A stretch of DNA of 64,000 nucleotides from Bacteroidales bacterium (GTDB lineage Bacteria; Bacteroidota; Bacteroidia; Bacteroidales; JAIOZK01). A program made the position numbers and the translations under genes. This document shows positions 60,909-64,000 of the stretch, one piece after another; within the stretch, counting starts at the first letter, position 1, and every line of letters begins with the position of its first letter. Under the pieces are notes generated by a model that did not search any database, was not told the origin of the DNA, and saw only the letters and a list, made by a program, of their open reading frames with translations. The stretch lies in the NCBI GenBank assembly GCA_021738625.1, contig JAIPBS010000011.1, positions 1 to 64,000 on the forward strand, written 5' to 3'.

Positions 60909-61721
60909 TTATTTCACCTCTATTTCCAATTGTATACCCTCGAGTTCTTCGTTGTAGCCGTAATCAAGAATAGCTGCAACCGAGTAGAGGCCCTTGTCAA
61001 GTTTTTCTTCGAGTGCATATTCAACATCTTTGCTTGATTCGGGCAATACTGAGAATTCGATGGGTTCTGATGTGAATTCTTCAGCTGTCTCCAGATTTGA
61101 AACTGTAAAGAACACTTTGCAATTCAATATCTTATCACCCAGGTTGATTACTTTCGTTTGGTAAATGCGCGAAGTATCCGTTACCTTTTCTGATAAACCT
61201 TCGATGGTGCCTTTATACAGGGTGTTGCTCGAAGGCGATTGAAAAACCGGCACGGCAATGCGTGCGGCAACCTGCAGGCCCATGCGCACGTCTTTGTCGA
61301 TGGCTTCGGGGCCTGTTCTTTCTTCAGCAGATTCAACAAAGACCACCGCCCATTTGGTTGCATTGTTACCTTCAGGAACGAGCATGGTTACATTCACGCC
61401 CACCGATTCGTTTGGTTGTAATGTAACCAGCGATGGGGTGATGGTGATCCACTCGGCGCAGGAACGTGAAACCGATCCCGGGCTGAAATATTTCACTTCA
61501 CCCGATTCGTCGGTTAGCCAGTCGGCAATGTTAAAAACAAATGATTGTTCGGTTTTGGCTTTGTTTCTAACGTAAATCTGCTGGGTTTGCGATGAACCCG
61601 GATTGGCAGTAAACATCATTGAGCCTGGCGAAACTTCTATTTCTTGGGCATTGGCGATACCCGAAAAGATCAACATAAAGCATAAACCAGACATCATGAA
61701 ATAACTAGCGATTGTTTTCAT
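60909..61721 (-). CDS. PapD-like periplasmic chaperone (fimbrial chaperone type)
   Basis: 270 residues from ATG 61721. Signal peptide ending NAQ; N-terminal Ig-like domain EIEVSPGSMMFTANPGSSQTQQIYVRN, then QSFVFNIADWL, EWITITPSLVTLQPNESVGVN and KWAVVFVES; then VAARIAVPVFQS and a second beta domain to YGYNEELEGIQLEIEV. The start (strand A1/G1 pattern with P-S-x-V-T-L-Q-P-N-E) resembles PapD/FGS-type pilus chaperones and the DUF916-like proteins that bind surface WxL proteins. Chaperone role is inferred from fold and from neighbours. Confidence 0.6.
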   Translation of the reverse strand: MKTIASYFMMSGLCFMLIFSGIANAQEIEVSPGSMMFTANPGSSQTQQIYVRNKAKTEQSFVFNIADWLTDESGEVKYFSPGSVSRSCAEWITITPSLVTLQPNESVGVNVTMLVPEGNNATKWAVVFVESAEERTGPEAIDKDVRMGLQVAARIAVPVFQSPSSNTLYKGTIEGLSEKVTDTSRIYQTKVINLGDKILNCKVFFTVSNLETAEEFTSEPIEFSVLPESSKDVEYALEEKLDKGLYSVAAILDYGYNEELEGIQLEIEVK

Positions 61722-61791
61722 AATTTCAATTTTTTTTGTGTTGCGAATTGGTTTTACAGCATTTTGGTTCATTTTCTTTCATTTTAATTAA

Positions 61792-63300
61792 TTATCTTGT
61801 TACGAATATTTTACAGTTAAAGTTGCCCTTTTGATGGATAATATTCACAATATAGCATCCCGGTTCCGTATTCAAAGGTATACTTTCTTTATCGAAAACA
61901 AATGAAGGCAGATTTATAACAAGCTGTCCGGAAATGTTGTAAACTTTAACCAGGGCAGATATTTGTTTGTCTGTTTGTTTTTGGATATGCAAGCTGTTAC
62001 CCTCGTAAAAAACTTCAAAATATGATTTGGACTGATCGTTTTGAAGCATTTCCTCAGAGGGATTCAGGAGCAAACTGAAGCGGTTCCGGGCGTAGTTTGT
62101 TTGATGAAAGAATTGGTATGCGGAGTCCCGGCTGATTTCAGTAAGTTGTTGTGTGAGATGATCTTTTAAATATACTTTGGTTGACGGGGGCAAATTGCTT
62201 TTCTTGTCAAGCATGATGCTATATTCGCCATCAGTGCCACAACGAAATCGCAGGTCGAAACTCAAACCATCTTTAATTGTCTTTACTGAATTTATCGTCA
62301 GGTTGCTTTTCGACTGAAAAGTCCATATTTGCGGCGCATTTTCATTCAAGCTGAAAAGCTTGGCGGCGTCGGTGTTTGCATCGAAGGCATTTGTTGCGTA
62401 AGGTAAAAATCTTATCAGGGTTTCATCGCTGTATCCATTGGCAGCAGTGCTAAGGAAAATTGCCGGATAATCTTCCCGCCCCGATTTATAGTAATCCGGT
62501 GTGGAAGGCGTTTGCGTTATGCGGCAATTGTTGTTCACCTGCAGCGTGCCGTTTTGCGCTGCCTGCACCCAGAACCCCTGGTTGGAAGGAATGTATCTTG
62601 TGCCTCCGTTTATCCCGACCGGATCGTTCCCGCCCAGAAAGATCGTATAGTTTCCATTTGACGGATTCCAGATATATTTTGCGTCGTTGATGGCGGTTTT
62701 ACCCCAGCCTGATTCAGTTAGCCAGTCGACCGGCGAAGGGTAGGGGTTGCCTACCAGGTTCCAGCCTTTGTGGCTTTCGATCTCTCCATTCTGCGGATCG
62801 GTTTTGAAAACGCTTATGCTGTATGCGCCTGTATTAAGGGAACTTGGGCCGGACCCAGTGTATTCGGCGGTAATGGCCGAAGGCAGATAAACATCGTAGC
62901 CTTTCATCACATCGAGCGACCCTTCATACATCACCCAGCCAAAGTTCCAGTCGTTCTGAATGATGGTTTCATCATAGTAAAAGACCAGATCGGTTCCCGT
63001 GTATACACTGCTGTTTGCACTACCGACGGGTGAAGAGGTGTTGTGCCATCCGTTGGCCGTCAAATATCTTTCTATGCTGATGCTTCCTGTGATATTGCAG
63101 TTTCCTCCCGTGTTTTGATCGGCCAGGTAACCCGAGCCGCCTGCATCCGATTTGATGTAAAGATTTGTTCCGATATGCAGGCTCGAACCGTCTTTAACAG
63201 TAATGGCGCTTGTCGGGCTGATGGTGAACTGGGCGAAACTCACTATTGACCCGACAGGCAGTAAAAGCAAAATTATGATATGTAGCCGTATGATTTTCAT
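61792..63300 (-). CDS. Secreted protein with T9SS-like C-terminus
   Basis: 502 residues from ATG 63300, two bases after the upstream stop (TGAACATG). Signal peptide ending VSFAQ; FTISPTSAITVKDGSSLHIG, GNCNITGSISIERYLTANGW (the T9SS-associated opening of autotransporter-like passenger proteins), GWNLVGNPYPSPVDW, and a C-terminus with VKVYNISGQLVINL and GCYIVNIIHQKGNFNCKIFVTR (shown here in part as GCYIVNII). The end has the YNISGQLV / G-Y-V-I / KI-V pattern of type A sorting domains. Surface protein of the cluster. Confidence 0.75.
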   Translation of the reverse strand: MKIIRLHIIILLLLPVGSIVSFAQFTISPTSAITVKDGSSLHIGTNLYIKSDAGGSGYLADQNTGGNCNITGSISIERYLTANGWHNTSSPVGSANSSVYTGTDLVFYYDETIIQNDWNFGWVMYEGSLDVMKGYDVYLPSAITAEYTGSGPSSLNTGAYSISVFKTDPQNGEIESHKGWNLVGNPYPSPVDWLTESGWGKTAINDAKYIWNPSNGNYTIFLGGNDPVGINGGTRYIPSNQGFWVQAAQNGTLQVNNNCRITQTPSTPDYYKSGREDYPAIFLSTAANGYSDETLIRFLPYATNAFDANTDAAKLFSLNENAPQIWTFQSKSNLTINSVKTIKDGLSFDLRFRCGTDGEYSIMLDKKSNLPPSTKVYLKDHLTQQLTEISRDSAYQFFHQTNYARNRFSLLLNPSEEMLQNDQSKSYFEVFYEGNSLHIQKQTDKQISALVKVYNISGQLVINLPSFVFDKESIPLNTEPGCYIVNIIHQKGNFNCKIFVTR

Positions 63301-63302
63301 GT

Positions 63303-64000
63303 TCACCAACTCCTCATAATTCTTATAAAGAACAAATTTTCATTTGGGATCAATAACACATCACCGCTATTGGTTTGTCCGTTTACCATTACTTCGATAT
63401 AATCATTTGCATTCAAATCTACCAGAAACGAACTGCTAATATGGGAAGATTTATCATCCGATTTACTATAAGTAAAAGAATAAGATGAACTGCTTTGAAT
63501 ATAAGTTGTTCCGTTTTTCCTTAACCTGGAGCGCAGGGTTTTTCGCTGGTTGTCGTCATTCTCAATACTGAACATATAGTTCAGCTCATAGGTGCCGTCA
63601 TACTTCACCTGAATGCGGCTGGGATTGGAGGTGTTCGAATGGACAAATGTTGCAGTATCTTTAAACATCTCCACATCCCATGGTAGGGAAACATCACCCG
63701 TAAGGTAATTCAGGTTGATGTTTGAGGTCGAACCGAGCTGCATCACTTCTTCTTCGGAAATGCTCTCGGTAACAGTCACCGTAGATTTGTTGTTGCCGTT
63801 GTCAATAACTTCTACGGCCCCTTCGAAATTCAAAACATTAACTCCATCCACAATCAGGAAATCATCCTTTTCAATATCCAGAGGAAGGGCTTCATCCCAG
63901 CTTGCATTGCCGTTGGCGTCAGAAATCAACACCTTATCCTGGCCTGCATTTGTTGGCATGGTAAAACCACTGGTAGTGACTTTATTCACTCCGCTGACGT
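63303..64000 (-). CDS. Tip-like protein with C1q/TNF-like C-terminal domain (partial, runs off the right edge)
   Basis: The frame is open through the right edge, so the 5' part is missing; a GTG at 63989 is internal. VSGVNKVTTSGFTMPTNAGQ (edge), DANGNASWDEALPL, then a C-terminal jelly-roll of C1q kind (about the last 140 residues: LPWDVEMFKDTATFVHSN, IQVKYDGTYELNYMF, NDYIEVMVNGQTNSG). Such trimeric heads end fibre, phage-tail and collagen-like proteins. It ends two bases before the T9SS-like gene's ATG. It may be the adhesive tip or an anchored fibre; the missing part would tell. Confidence 0.7.
   Translation of the reverse strand, partial: VSGVNKVTTSGFTMPTNAGQDKVLISDANGNASWDEALPLDIEKDDFLIVDGVNVLNFEGAVEVIDNGNNKSTVTVTESISEEEVMQLGSTSNINLNYLTGDVSLPWDVEMFKDTATFVHSNTSNPSRIQVKYDGTYELNYMFSIENDDNQRKTLRSRLRKNGTTYIQSSSSYSFTYSKSDDKSSHISSSFLVDLNANDYIEVMVNGQTNSGDVLLIPNENLFFIRIMRSW

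Overview
The window looks like a chromosomal piece of a Bacteroidota bacterium, probably of the Bacteroidales/Marinilabiliales kind, although the exact lineage cannot be fixed from sequence alone. The signs are type IX secretion (T9SS) sorting domains of type A and type B, a PorV/PorQ-family barrel, the Bacteroidetes HU-related protein, a propeller sensor kinase with a LytTR regulator, a long Bacteroidetes-type PurF, and promoters of the TTTG / TAnnTTTG kind.

Layout. 1-4 kb: end of an IS630-like transposase, an orphan RHS tip, a REP hairpin, and a secreted caspase / EF-hand / formylglycine-generating-enzyme fusion. 4-12.6 kb: an HU-like gene behind five degenerate direct repeats, then a five-gene operon on the minus strand (mod, a second DNA methyltransferase, a SIR2-like protein, a DUF262 protein, res), which is a type III restriction-modification system carrying three extra genes. 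This island lies between two direct copies of a ~340-bp repeat. 12.8-14 kb is a patchwork of gene scraps. 14-24 kb holds two tandem T9SS type A proteins and two type B (gliding-type CTD) proteins. 24-29.5 kb has two small lipoproteins, a propeller histidine kinase with its LytTR regulator, and a small membrane protein. 29.6-38.8 kb is a co-directional triad of TonB-dependent receptor, giant secreted protein and PorV/PorQ-like barrel. 38.9-48 kb is mostly housekeeping and transport: greA, HIT hydrolase, purF, C69 dipeptidase with YfcC carrier, EamA transporter, a two-TM protein and a lipoprotein.

48.3-51.6 kb is a small-element hotspot. It starts with tRNA-Lys(CTT), followed directly by three 63-bp units that copy the tRNA without its 5' end and with its anticodon arm replaced by a perfect palindrome. 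After it come MntA/HepT, an orphan Phd/YefM antitoxin with a broken toxin, an RHS scrap interrupted by a 21-bp palindromic insert, and HigB/HigA.

51.6-64 kb is the most interesting region: ten co-directional genes on the minus strand. They encode a PapD-like periplasmic protein, three related small secreted beta proteins sharing NW and NAF-L-W motifs (DUF4402-like), a 1097-residue barrel-like outer-membrane protein placed like an usher, a dedicated hybrid kinase and NarL-type regulator, a MORN-repeat protein, a T9SS-like secreted protein and a partial C1q-like tip protein. I read this as a candidate chaperone-usher-like surface-fibre system, regulated from within its own cluster. The function is inferred; the layout and shared motifs are seen directly.
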